From: a bacterium | GTDB taxonomy: Bacteria; Sysuimicrobiota; Sysuimicrobiia; Sysuimicrobiales; Segetimicrobiaceae | Reading direction: 5' to 3' | Assembly (NCBI GenBank): GCA_035307765.1 | Contig: DATGHU010000006.1 | Coordinates: forward strand, 124,001-188,000 | Length of the DNA: 64,000 bases | Shown here: positions 24,494 to 32,781 of the stretch, piece after piece | Layout: each line of letters starts with the position of its first letter | How positions within the stretch are numbered: the stretch's first letter is position 1 | Notes under the pieces: model-generated | The model's input: only the letters and a program-made list of their open reading frames with translations | Databases searched by the model: none | Told to the model about the DNA's origin: nothing | Program-made: the position numbers and the translations under genes

Positions 24494-25666
24494 ATGTCCG
24501 ACGCATCAGGCATGGCGAGGCAGGAGCCGCGAACCGCTGTGAGCGTTGGGCTGCCGGATCTCCGGTGCAGCCGGTGCGGCCGGTCCTTCGCGTCGTCGCT
24601 CGACGTGTGGCGCTGCACCTGTGGCGGCCCACTGGATCTGACGGGGACGCCCACGCTTACCGTCGACGCGATCGCCCAACGGCCGGCAGGAGTGTGGCGG
24701 TATCGCGCGATCCTTCCCGATATCACGGAGGGACGCCTCGTCTCACTCGGAGAAGGTGGGACGCCGCTCATCGACGCGAGGCGGAGTCGGGGGCTGAAGT
24801 ACAAGCTGGAATTCCTCTCCCCCACCGGTTCCTTCAAGGACCGCGGCTCGACGGTGCTGGTGAGCGTCCTCAACGCACTGGGAGCCCGCCGGGTGGTCGA
24901 AGACTCCTCGGGGAACGCCGGGGCTTCCATCGCCGCCTACTGTTCGGCCGCGGGGATCACCTGCGACATTTACATCCCGGCATCAACCTCGCCGGCGAAG
25001 GTCCGTCAGATCCGCAGTTACGGCGCGTGTCTCGTCCTCGTCGAAGGGACGCGTGCGGATGTGTCCCGGGCGGCCGAGTCGGCGTCGGAAGGCGCCGTCT
25101 ACGCGAGTCACCTCTTGTCGCCCTACTTCCTCGCCGGCACGCAGACGGTCAGCCTGGAGATCTGGGAGCAGATGGGGATGCGGGTCCCCGACGCCGTGGT
25201 CGTCCCCGTCGGCGCGGGGACGCTCCTCTTCGGCGCCTATCTGGGATTCCAGGCGCTGCGCCGGGCCGGGCTGATCGATCGCCTGCCGCGCCTCATCGGC
25301 GTGCAGGCGAAACACTGTGCCCCCCTCTACCACGCATTCCGCGCCGGGCTGGAAAGCGTGGACGGTGTCGACTATCCGCTGCGCGCCAGCATGGCCGAAG
25401 GGATCCGGATCCAGCACCCGCCGCGGGATCGCCAGATCCTCCTGGCGGTGCGTGAGACGGGGGGGGCGATCGTCACGGTGACCGAGGAGGAGATCTACCG
25501 CGGCTGGTTCGACCTGGCCAACCAGGGGTTGTTCGTGGAGCCGACCGCCGCGGTCGGCGCGGCGGCGGCCGAGCGGCTGCTGCGCGAAGGGATCGTTGCC
25601 CCCGAAGAAACCACGGTGGTGGCGCTGACCGGAACGGGCCTCAAAGACGGGGGGTGCGCACCGTGA
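24494..25666 (+). CDS. Threonine synthase-like PLP-dependent lyase
   Basis: Fold-type II PLP enzyme of 390 residues. The N-terminal zinc-ribbon (Cys25, Cys28, Cys41, Cys43 in LRCSRCGRS and WRCTCGG) precedes the catalytic domain, as in archaeal and some bacterial threonine synthases. The Schiff-base lysine is Lys115 in SPTGSFKDRG, with DSSGNAGASIAAYC and VPVGAGTLLFGAY binding the cofactor phosphate. It could convert phosphohomoserine to threonine or act as a related beta-eliminating lyase; its place in a catabolic operon (rather than with hom or thrB) leans towards the latter. The stop overlaps the M24 start (GTGA). Confidence 0.82.
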   Translation: MSDASGMARQEPRTAVSVGLPDLRCSRCGRSFASSLDVWRCTCGGPLDLTGTPTLTVDAIAQRPAGVWRYRAILPDITEGRLVSLGEGGTPLIDARRSRGLKYKLEFLSPTGSFKDRGSTVLVSVLNALGARRVVEDSSGNAGASIAAYCSAAGITCDIYIPASTSPAKVRQIRSYGACLVLVEGTRADVSRAAESASEGAVYASHLLSPYFLAGTQTVSLEIWEQMGMRVPDAVVVPVGAGTLLFGAYLGFQALRRAGLIDRLPRLIGVQAKHCAPLYHAFRAGLESVDGVDYPLRASMAEGIRIQHPPRDRQILLAVRETGGAIVTVTEEEIYRGWFDLANQGLFVEPTAAVGAAAAERLLREGIVAPEETTVVALTGTGLKDGGCAP

Positions 25667-26901
25667 GCGCCAAAGGCCGGGCGGCGATGCCGTACGGGTG
25701 GGGCCGCGTCCCGTACACGTACGCGGACCGCCTCCCCTGGATGAACCTGCCGTTTCCGGTCGAGGAGTACCATGAGCGCCTGCAGAGGCTGGGGCGCTTG
25801 ATGGCCCGGGAGGGGTTCCAGTGCCTGGTTGTCCTCGGAAACCGCGCCGACGGCACCAACATCCGCTACCTGGCGAACTTTGAAGACTTCTACGGTGGGG
25901 ACAGCCTGCTGGTCGTGCCGCAGCAGGGGGCGCCCGGCTTCACCACCAACGCCGTCATGCACGGGGAGCCGATGCACTCCGGCATTCAAGACTGCTGGAT
26001 CGATGACGTGCGGTGTGCGGCGGCGCCCCGCACGGTCACGGGGGGGGCGAGCCCGGCCACGGTCTTCGACCACTTGGAGGACCTCATCATCGAGCGGGGC
26101 TGCGATCGGGCCAGCCTCGGCGTCGTGGGCGAAGGGGACGGCGACCGGGTCGCCGGGTTTCTCCGCGACACCTTTCCCCAGGCCCGCGTGGCGCAGGCCG
26201 GCCCGCTGCTGCGCGAGCTGCGCGCCATCAAGAGCCCTCGTGAAGTCGAGGTGATGCGACGCGCCTGTCACTTGGCCGATGAAGCGGCGCGGGCGGTGAT
26301 GGAGTCGGTGCGGCCGGGGATCACCGAGTTCGAGCTGGCCGGGGAGGCGTACCGCGCGATGTTCCGGGCCGGCGCCGAACACCCCGCGTTCGCGATCGGC
26401 CTCTGCGCCGGGGCGCGGGCGGGATTTAAGCACATGGCCCCCACCGCCTACCAGGTGCGGGAGGGGGACATGGTCTACGTCGACGTCGGGGGCCGGTACA
26501 TGGGATACCACAGCGATACCTCCCGGCATCGCGTCTGCGGCACGCCCTCGGCCGAACAGCTGCGCTTCATGGAGACGCAGATCGCCATCGTCGAGGAGGT
26601 CATGGGCGCGGCACGCCCGGGCGCCGTGATCGGGGACCTGGCCGAACTGGCCCTCGCCCGCGCCCGCCGGGAAGGGTATGCCGACTACCTGTACTTTCGC
26701 GGTCACGGGGTCGGCGCCGCGACGCAGGACCTCCCCGCGTTCGCCCCCGGCAATCCGGCGCGGCTTGAGCAGAACATGGTGTTCGCCTTTGAGCCGATGC
26801 TGGTCCGGACGGGGTTCGGGACCGCGTGCTGGGAGGACGTGTGGTGGGTCACCGCCTCCGGGGTCGAGCGCCTGAACCGGTGCCCGATCCGATGGTGGTA
26901 G
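25663..26901 (+). CDS. M24-family metallopeptidase (Xaa-Pro peptidase/creatinase-like), copy 1
   Basis: A 412-residue pita-bread fold enzyme. Its N-terminal creatinase-like domain (EYHERLQRLGRLM, NIRYLANFEDFYGGDSLLVV) precedes the catalytic domain with the metal-binding pattern: Asp residues in VYVDVGGRYMGYHSDTSRH, His in YFRGHGVGAA, Glu in VFAFEPML and Glu in CWEDVWWVT. These are the five dinuclear-metal ligands. M24 enzymes cleave Xaa-Pro bonds or C-N bonds of creatine-like substrates. GTG at 25663 overlaps the preceding stop by 4 bases and has a G-run upstream. Two more M24 genes and one remnant lie downstream in this window. Confidence 0.9.
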   Translation: MSAKGRAAMPYGWGRVPYTYADRLPWMNLPFPVEEYHERLQRLGRLMAREGFQCLVVLGNRADGTNIRYLANFEDFYGGDSLLVVPQQGAPGFTTNAVMHGEPMHSGIQDCWIDDVRCAAAPRTVTGGASPATVFDHLEDLIIERGCDRASLGVVGEGDGDRVAGFLRDTFPQARVAQAGPLLRELRAIKSPREVEVMRRACHLADEAARAVMESVRPGITEFELAGEAYRAMFRAGAEHPAFAIGLCAGARAGFKHMAPTAYQVREGDMVYVDVGGRYMGYHSDTSRHRVCGTPSAEQLRFMETQIAIVEEVMGAARPGAVIGDLAELALARARREGYADYLYFRGHGVGAATQDLPAFAPGNPARLEQNMVFAFEPMLVRTGFGTACWEDVWWVTASGVERLNRCPIRWW

Positions 26902-26912
26902 GCGGGGTGGTG

Positions 26913-27989
26913 ATGCCCGAGATCGGCCCGATCGCCGCGCCGGCGTTGACCGATCTGGTCGGCGCGATGCTCACCGCGGCCGGGGTGGTCCCGGAGGAGG
27001 CGGCCCTTGTCGCCGCCCACGTCGTGGACGCCGAGGAGCGCGAAAGTCGGTCGCAGGGGTTGGTGCGGGTGCCTCCGTACGTGAAGTGGGCGCGCACCGG
27101 CGAGATCGCGTCTCCCACCCGGGTCACCGTTGTGCACGACGGCGGGGCCGCGCTCGTGCTGGATGCGCACAACGGATGGGGACACGTCGCCGCGGGGGAC
27201 GCCCTGGGGCGCTGCGTGGAACGGGCGACGCAGACCGGGGTGTGCTTTGCGACGGTGCGCAACACGAACCACATCGGCCGGCTGGGGCGGTACGTCGAGA
27301 CGGCGGCCGCGCGGGGAATGATCGGGCTCATCGCCTGCGCGGGCAATCCCCAATCGTCCTGGGTCGCGCCGTGGGGCGGTACCGCGCCGATCTTCGGCAC
27401 GAACCCGATCGCGATCGGCTTTCCCCGCGGGGACGGCCCCCCGATCGTCGTGGACATCTCGACGACCCAAGGCGCCCGGGGGAACGTGCTGCTCGCGCAG
27501 AAAATGCGCCAGCTGCTGCCGGAGGGCTGGGCGTTCGACGCCGCAGGCGCGCCGACACGCGACCCGCATCAGGCGCTGCCTCCCCACGGCACGCTCGCCC
27601 CGCTGGGCGGGCACAAGGGATACGCGCTCGCCGTCGCGGTCGAGATCCTCTGCGGCGTGCTGGGCGGGGTGTGGCCGCCCGAGTCCTCGGCGAACTTCGT
27701 CGGCGCGATCCGGGTCGAGGCGTTCCTGCCGCGGGAGGCCTACGACCGCGGCCTCGCCGGCCTGGTGGCGGAGATCAAGGGGGTCCCGCCGCGCGCCGGG
27801 GTCGATGAGATCCGGCTCCCCGGGGAGGGCAGCGCGGCACGAAAGCAGCGGAGCACGGCGCGGGGCCTGCACGTGCCGTCCGGCCTGTGGTGCGAGCTGA
27901 TCGAGCTGGCGCGGAGCCTCAACGTGGAGCATCCGCTGGCCCAGTTGGTCCCTACCGCGACCGACGGTGGCGCTAAGGAGGCGATGTGA
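26913..27989 (+). CDS. Ldh-family (malate/L-lactate dehydrogenase-like) oxidoreductase
   Basis: NAD(P)-dependent dehydrogenase of the LDH2/MDH2 family, about 358 residues. Family motifs are HVVDAEERESRSQGL, TNHIGRLGRYVE, WGGTAPIFGTNPIAIG, VVDISTTQGARGNV and LGGHKGYALAVAVEIL. Members oxidise L-lactate, malate, sulfolactate, ureidoglycolate or 2,3-diketogulonate. The ATG at 26913 follows a GGCGGGGTGG ribosome site; an in-frame ATG at 26892 overlapping the M24 stop is an alternative. A perfect AAGGAGG at its 3' end serves the next gene. Its context with peptidases and a cysteine hydrolase suggests oxidation of a hydroxy acid released from the imported compound. Confidence 0.86.
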   Translation: MPEIGPIAAPALTDLVGAMLTAAGVVPEEAALVAAHVVDAEERESRSQGLVRVPPYVKWARTGEIASPTRVTVVHDGGAALVLDAHNGWGHVAAGDALGRCVERATQTGVCFATVRNTNHIGRLGRYVETAAARGMIGLIACAGNPQSSWVAPWGGTAPIFGTNPIAIGFPRGDGPPIVVDISTTQGARGNVLLAQKMRQLLPEGWAFDAAGAPTRDPHQALPPHGTLAPLGGHKGYALAVAVEILCGVLGGVWPPESSANFVGAIRVEAFLPREAYDRGLAGLVAEIKGVPPRAGVDEIRLPGEGSAARKQRSTARGLHVPSGLWCELIELARSLNVEHPLAQLVPTATDGGAKEAM

Positions 27990-28681
27990 TGGCCGTTTGG
28001 GACGATGTGATTCCGCAGGAGGAGCAGGCGCTCTACGAGCGCGGGGGGTGGGGGGGACGGGTCGGCTTCGGCCGGCGTCCCGCCCTGCTCGTCGTGGATA
28101 TGTACACCGCGTTTGTCGATCCCGCCTATCCGTACAGCAGTCCGGGGGCGCCCGCGACCGTCCGGGCCATTCAGACGGTGCTCGCGGCGGCCCGGACCGC
28201 CGGATGCCCGGTCTTCTTTTCAAAGGCGCGCCGGCGCACGATCCCGGCCGAGCGCGGTCGGTGGAAGGTCACGGCCAACCGGCAGCCGATCATGAGCGAT
28301 CCGGCCGCCTACGAGATCGTGTCCGAGCTGCGCCCGCTGGAGTCGGAGTCCGTGCTGGTGAAATCCGCCCCGAGCGCGTTCTGGGGCACCGACCTGGCGA
28401 GCTACCTGATCTATCACCGCGTGGACACGGTGATCGTCACCGGAACCGTCACCAGCGGGTGCGTGCGCGATACGGTGCTGGATGCGTTCAACTACAGCTT
28501 CCGGGCGATCGTTCCCGAAGAGTGTGTCTGCGACCGCGGGCTGACCTCGCACAAAGTCACCCTCTTCGATATCCACATGAAGTACGGCGATGTCGTCCCC
28601 ACCGCGGACGTGCTCGAATACCTGAAGGCGGTGCGCCAGGGCGAGCACGAGCGCCCAGTGGGGGCACCGAGTCACAGGTGA
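27989..28681 (+). CDS. Isochorismatase-family cysteine hydrolase
   Basis: Hydrolase of 230 residues related to isochorismatase, nicotinamidase and N-carbamoylsarcosine amidase. The catalytic triad is visible: Asp in LLVVDMYTAFVD, Lys in LVKSAPSAFWGTD, and Cys in VTGTVTSGCVRDTVLDA. The N-terminal extension (VIPQEEQALYERGGWGGRVG) is longer than in nicotinamidase and is typical of N-carbamoylsarcosine amidase-like members. AGGAGG lies 7 bases before the ATG at 27989; a GTG one codon earlier is the alternative. It likely releases ammonia or CO2 from a carbamoyl or amide group in the same pathway as the Ldh enzyme. Confidence 0.85.
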   Translation: MAVWDDVIPQEEQALYERGGWGGRVGFGRRPALLVVDMYTAFVDPAYPYSSPGAPATVRAIQTVLAAARTAGCPVFFSKARRRTIPAERGRWKVTANRQPIMSDPAAYEIVSELRPLESESVLVKSAPSAFWGTDLASYLIYHRVDTVIVTGTVTSGCVRDTVLDAFNYSFRAIVPEECVCDRGLTSHKVTLFDIHMKYGDVVPTADVLEYLKAVRQGEHERPVGAPSHR

Positions 28682-28722
28682 ACCGGCGCGTGCGATCTGG
28701 TCCGTCACTTTTGGGAGGAGGG

Positions 28723-30321
28723 ATGCGCGTGGCACGAAGGTGGATCGGTGTGATCGTGGCCGTGGTGCTGACCGCGGCGCTCATCGACATGGGGATCCCG
28801 GCAATCGGACAGCAGGCGGGGGTGTTCCGGGTGCCGTTGGGGGGAGAGCCGCCGACGATTGACCCGTATTTCGCGACCGACTTCTCCTCCGGCGACCTCA
28901 CGTTCTTGATGTACACCACCCTGGTCGGGTTCGACAGCAGCGGCAAGATCGTTCCCGAGGGGGCGCGCAGCTGGGCCACCTCCCCCAACGGCCTGGTATA
29001 CACGTTCCACCTCAACGAGAACGTCCGCTTCCACGGCGGCCGCAAGGTGACCGCCGCCGACTGGAAATGGTCGTTCGAGCGCATGGGCGATCCCAAGGTG
29101 GCCACCGAGGTGGCCGACGTCGTGCTGCCGGGGATCGAAGGCTTCGACGCGCAGCAGAAGGGCGCGCCCGATCTCGCCGGGATCCGGGTGATCGACCCGC
29201 TGACCCTGCAGTTCGTCCTCAACCCCAAGGCGCGCGGCGGCTTCCTCAGCCGGCTGGCCTACTACGCGGCGGTCGTGCTCGACAAGGACGTCGTCGGGCA
29301 GGGCGGCAAGGGCTGGTACGAGACCCGGGACGCCGGGTCGGGACCGTACACCATGAAGGAATGGGTGCACAACGATCACGTGACCCTGGCGAGCGACCCG
29401 AACTACTTCCTGGGCGCGCCCAAGGTCACGCGGATCGAGATGCCGGTCGTGACGCAGGCGACGACCCGGCTGTCGGAGTACCAGGCCGGTCAGCTCGATC
29501 TCGTGCCGGTCCCGCTCGGCGACTTCCAGCGGATTAAGAGCGATCCGGTCCTGGGCAAGGAACTGCTCGTCTTCCCGCGCGCCCAGATCATCTGGTTCGG
29601 GCCGAACCCGCGCGTGTACGAGCCGTTCAAGGACGTCCGCGTGCGGCGGGCCTTCGCGCTCGCGGTGGACAAGGCGAGGATCGCCAAAACCGTCTTCTTC
29701 GGCTTTTATCAGCCGGCCGCGTCCATCGTCCCCCCCGGCATCCCGGGATTCAACAGCGGGTACAAAGGGCTGGCCTACGATCCCGCGGCGGCCAAGAAGC
29801 TGTTGGCCGAGGCGGGGTTCGCCGGGAAACTGCCTCCCCTCACCATCGCCATGAACCCGATCGCGCCGGACTACCAGATGGCGGCGGAGGCGGCCGCGGC
29901 GATGCTCAAAGACAACCTGGGCGTCGACGTGCAGCTGCAGAAGACGGAGTTCGCCAGCTTTCAGCAGGGCATGAACCGCCGGACGACGTTTGCGTCGTTC
30001 ATGACCGGGTGGGCCGCCGACTACCTGGACTACAGCGACTACCTGGACCTGCTGCTGTACAGCAAGTCGCCGCTCGACCGCGTGAGCTATGCGAGCCCGG
30101 AGTTCGACCGGCTCGTCGACGAAGCGAACGCCGCCCCCACCGAGAGTGCGCGGACCGTCCTCTACCACAAGGCGGAGGCGCTGGCCGTCGAAGACGGCGC
30201 GATGATCCCGATCGTGTTCACGCAGTTCGCCGTCCTCAAGAAGCCCTACGTGCGCGGGCTAGAGACCACCCCCGCGTTGTCCGGCTGGCTGCGGTTCAAC
30301 TCCATCAGCATTCAGAAGTAG
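28723..30321 (+). CDS. ABC transporter solute-binding protein, family 5 (DppA/OppA type)
   Basis: Binding protein of 532 residues with a Sec signal (RRWIGVIVAVVLTAALI) and mature start near AIGQQAG. SBP_bac_5 landmarks: GGEPPTIDPYFATDF, LNENVRFHGGRKVTAADWKW, GSGPYTMKEWV, and VRRAFALAVDKARIAK. There is no lipobox cysteine. A ribosome site GGGAGGAGG precedes the ATG at 28723. It is followed by two permease genes but no ATPase genes, so ATPase subunits must be supplied in trans. The ligand is unknown; peptides or opine-like conjugates are the usual candidates. Confidence 0.88.
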   Translation: MRVARRWIGVIVAVVLTAALIDMGIPAIGQQAGVFRVPLGGEPPTIDPYFATDFSSGDLTFLMYTTLVGFDSSGKIVPEGARSWATSPNGLVYTFHLNENVRFHGGRKVTAADWKWSFERMGDPKVATEVADVVLPGIEGFDAQQKGAPDLAGIRVIDPLTLQFVLNPKARGGFLSRLAYYAAVVLDKDVVGQGGKGWYETRDAGSGPYTMKEWVHNDHVTLASDPNYFLGAPKVTRIEMPVVTQATTRLSEYQAGQLDLVPVPLGDFQRIKSDPVLGKELLVFPRAQIIWFGPNPRVYEPFKDVRVRRAFALAVDKARIAKTVFFGFYQPAASIVPPGIPGFNSGYKGLAYDPAAAKKLLAEAGFAGKLPPLTIAMNPIAPDYQMAAEAAAAMLKDNLGVDVQLQKTEFASFQQGMNRRTTFASFMTGWAADYLDYSDYLDLLLYSKSPLDRVSYASPEFDRLVDEANAAPTESARTVLYHKAEALAVEDGAMIPIVFTQFAVLKKPYVRGLETTPALSGWLRFNSISIQK

Positions 30322-30356
30322 CCGGCCGAGGCGTGAGGGCTCACGTGCGTCGCGGG

Positions 30357-30390
30357 GGGGGGTGCGTCCGGGCTGCCCGGGGCACCCCCC
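30357..30390 (+). other. Nested GC-rich stem-loop between binding protein and permease genes
   Basis: Outer arms GGGGGGTGC (30357-30365) and GCACCCCCC (30382-30390) enclose an inner stem CCGGG/CCCGG (30368-30372 with 30376-30380). Position between a binding-protein gene and its permease is typical of an mRNA-stabilising or partial-termination hairpin that raises binding-protein output relative to permeases. Confidence 0.55.
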
Positions 30391-30415
30391 GCCGTGCCGG
30401 CGGGGGCGGACGGCC

Positions 30416-31336
30416 GTGATCGGCTTCCTCACCACCCGGATCGCGCTCACGGTGCCGCTGCTGCTCGGCGCCGCCCTGCTGATCTTCCTCGCCGGCCACT
30501 ACGCGCCGGGCGACCCCGTGCAGGTGCTGTTGGGGGACCACTACACCCCGGCGACCGCCGCCCAGATGCGCCACGATCTCGGCCTGGACCGGCCGCTCGC
30601 CGCGCAGTTCGCCGCGTACGTCGTCCGCGCGGCCGCCTTTGACTTCGGCGTTTCGTACGTCAACCCCGCGCGCCACGTGCGCGACATCGTGCGTCAGACG
30701 CTTCCGACCAGCGTCCGCCTCGCGGCGCTCGCCGTGCTGCTCGCCACCCTCCTCGGCGTGACGCTCGGCGTCTCCGCGGCCGTGTTTCCGCGGTCGCCGC
30801 TCGACCGCCTGATCCAGGTGGGGGTGATCGCCGGGCTGTCGGTGCCGAGTTTTGTGACCGCCGCGCTCCTGGTCCTCCTCTTCGCGCTACGCTGGCGGCT
30901 CCTCCCCGTCGCGGGGTGGGGTACCCCGCAGGCCTACGTGCTTCCCGTGGTCGTCCTCGCCATCCCGCCGCTCGCGTACATCACGCGCATCAGCCGGGTC
31001 AGCGTGCGCCAGGTGATGACCGAGGACTACGTCCGAACCGCCAGGAGCAAAGGCCTGCGGACGGGGGCCGTGCTGCTGCGGCACGTCCTCCGGAACGCCG
31101 CGATCCCGATCGTGACGACGGTGGGCATGGCGTTCGGGTACGCGATCACCGGGGCGTTCGTGGTGGAGGTGGTGTTCAACATCCCGGGCATGGCGCGCGT
31201 CGCCGTCGACGCCATCCTGCAGCGGGACTACGCCGTCATCCAGACGGCCGTCCTGGTCTACACCACGCTGTTCGTCGTGATCAACCTGGCCGTCGATCTC
31301 TCCTATGCCGCCCTCAACCCACGCGTTCGGTATTGA
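30416..31336 (+). CDS. ABC transporter permease, DppB/OppB type
   Basis: Permease of 306 residues. The N-terminal span TRIALTVPLLLGAALLIFLA is followed by the periplasmic HYAPGDPVQVLLGD loop typical of DppB. Later spans and an EAA loop with DYVRTARSKGLRTGAVLLRH are present. GTG at 30416 is chosen since the frame upstream overlaps the stem-loop and is not coding. It forms a heterodimer with the next permease, whose gene starts inside the end of this one. Confidence 0.9.
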   Translation: MIGFLTTRIALTVPLLLGAALLIFLAGHYAPGDPVQVLLGDHYTPATAAQMRHDLGLDRPLAAQFAAYVVRAAAFDFGVSYVNPARHVRDIVRQTLPTSVRLAALAVLLATLLGVTLGVSAAVFPRSPLDRLIQVGVIAGLSVPSFVTAALLVLLFALRWRLLPVAGWGTPQAYVLPVVVLAIPPLAYITRISRVSVRQVMTEDYVRTARSKGLRTGAVLLRHVLRNAAIPIVTTVGMAFGYAITGAFVVEVVFNIPGMARVAVDAILQRDYAVIQTAVLVYTTLFVVINLAVDLSYAALNPRVRY

Positions 31337-32210
31337 CGTCCCGGTCGTCCCGTCCCGCGCCCCACGGCGGTCCGGCATCCTGCGGGCGCTCAGCCGCGAC
31401 TGGCCCGCGGGGTGCGCCGCGGCGTTTCTGCTGCTGCTCGTCCTGGCGACGGTGGGAGGCGCGCGCCTGACGGGGTACGCGTACGATCACCAGGACCTGG
31501 ACCACACGTTCAGCGGGCCGGGGGCCGGACGGTGGGTGCTGGGGACCGATCAGTACGGGCGGGATCTGCTGACGCGCATCCTCTACGGGGGCCGGGTCTC
31601 GCTCGCCGTCGGGTGTGCCGCCGTCGCCGCCGAGTCCGTGCTCGGCGTCACCTGGGGCACCGTGGCGGGTTTCTACGGCGGGCGCCTCGACGCCGCGATG
31701 ATGCGGATCGTCGACCTGCTGATCGCCTTTCCTTCCCTGCTGCTGGCCGTCCTCGTCACCGGCATCTTCGGTCCGAGTCTCGTCAACATCGTGCTGGCGC
31801 TGACCATGACGGCGTGGCCGGGGATGGCGCGGACGATTCGAAGCGAGGTCGTCGCGCTGCGGGAACGTGATTACATCGAGGCCGCCCGGGCGCTCGGTGC
31901 GCCGCCGGCGCGGATGCTGGTCAGGCATCTGGTGCCCAACGTGGTGCATCTGCTGGCGGCCCGCGCCACGCTGGACGTCAGCGCGATCGTCCTCACCGAG
32001 GCGACGCTGAGCTTCATCGGGATCGGGGTGCAGCCGCCCCGGCCGAGCTGGGGGCTGATGATCAGCGAGAGCTTCCAGTCGCTGCAGAGTCATCCGTACC
32101 TGGTCGTCGTCCCCGCCGCCGTGCTGTCGGTGACCGTGCTGTCGTTCAACCTGCTCGGCGAGGCGATCGCCGAGTGGGCGGATCCCAAACTGCGCCGCCG
32201 CACCGCCTGA
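31305..32210 (+). CDS. ABC transporter permease, DppC/OppC type
   Basis: Permease of 301 residues with the N-terminal cytoplasmic segment and first span (CAAAFLLLLVLATVGGARL), then HTFSGPGAGRWVLGTDQYGR, the OppC-N hallmark, and the EAA loop ERDYIEAARALGAPPARMLV. ATG at 31305 overlaps the DppB-like gene by 32 bases. No DppD or DppF ATPase follows; the next genes are a cupin and an LLM enzyme, so the transporter is incomplete in this locus. Confidence 0.9.
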   Translation: MPPSTHAFGIDVPVVPSRAPRRSGILRALSRDWPAGCAAAFLLLLVLATVGGARLTGYAYDHQDLDHTFSGPGAGRWVLGTDQYGRDLLTRILYGGRVSLAVGCAAVAAESVLGVTWGTVAGFYGGRLDAAMMRIVDLLIAFPSLLLAVLVTGIFGPSLVNIVLALTMTAWPGMARTIRSEVVALRERDYIEAARALGAPPARMLVRHLVPNVVHLLAARATLDVSAIVLTEATLSFIGIGVQPPRPSWGLMISESFQSLQSHPYLVVVPAAVLSVTVLSFNLLGEAIAEWADPKLRRRTA

Positions 32211-32249
32211 CCGGGGCGGGGGAGACACGCCATTCCGCGGGGGAGATCG

Positions 32250-32780
32250 ATGGCGAAACGTCGGACGTCGGGCGCACTCGACGCGTTCGTGCAGGACATC
32301 CACTACGTGCGGGCGGCCGCGGAGGTCCGGCGGCGCGCGCGCAAGCGGGTGATCCACCCACGAAGCCTGCGCTGGGAGGACAACCTGCACGGCCGGAGCG
32401 CGTACATCGTGGACTCGGTCACCGGGTTTGCGTCGCGGAACCTGGCCATGTTCATCCGGGAGATCCCACCGGGTGCGGCCACGGGCACCCACCATCACAA
32501 CTTCGAGGCCGTCGCGTACGTCCTCGACGGGCGCGGGCACGACGTGCACGACGGCCGGACGGTGGCGTGGCGCACGGGGGATGGGTTGTACGTGCCGCCG
32601 TTCGTGGAGCACCGGCACGTCAACGACGATCCGAAGCGGCCGGCGCGGCTGCTGTTCGTGGCGAACTGGCCGCTGCTCAACCATTTGGGGATCACGAGCT
32701 TCGTCCAGCGGACGGCGGCGCCGAAGGCGGCCGGGAAGCGCCGGGCGCGGCGCCGGCGCGCCCGGGCGGCGAGGGCGTAA
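32250..32780 (+). CDS. Cupin-domain protein, Arg/Ala-rich C-terminus
   Basis: Cupin of 176 residues. Core motif 1 (THHHNFEAVAYVLDGRG) supplies the metal-binding histidines and glutamate; motif 2 is VPPFVEHRHVND with the second histidine. The tail is a lysine/arginine/alanine-rich stretch (KAAGKRRARRRRARAARA) that could be a nucleic-acid or anionic-surface contact, or merely a disordered extension. Cupins of this shape are dioxygenases, isomerases or ligand sensors. It sits one base ahead of the LLM oxidoreductase gene, and a cupin is paired with an LLM gene again at 44.4-45.9 kb. Function unknown. Confidence 0.82.
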   Translation: MAKRRTSGALDAFVQDIHYVRAAAEVRRRARKRVIHPRSLRWEDNLHGRSAYIVDSVTGFASRNLAMFIREIPPGAATGTHHHNFEAVAYVLDGRGHDVHDGRTVAWRTGDGLYVPPFVEHRHVNDDPKRPARLLFVANWPLLNHLGITSFVQRTAAPKAAGKRRARRRRARAARA

Positions 32781-32781
32781 G

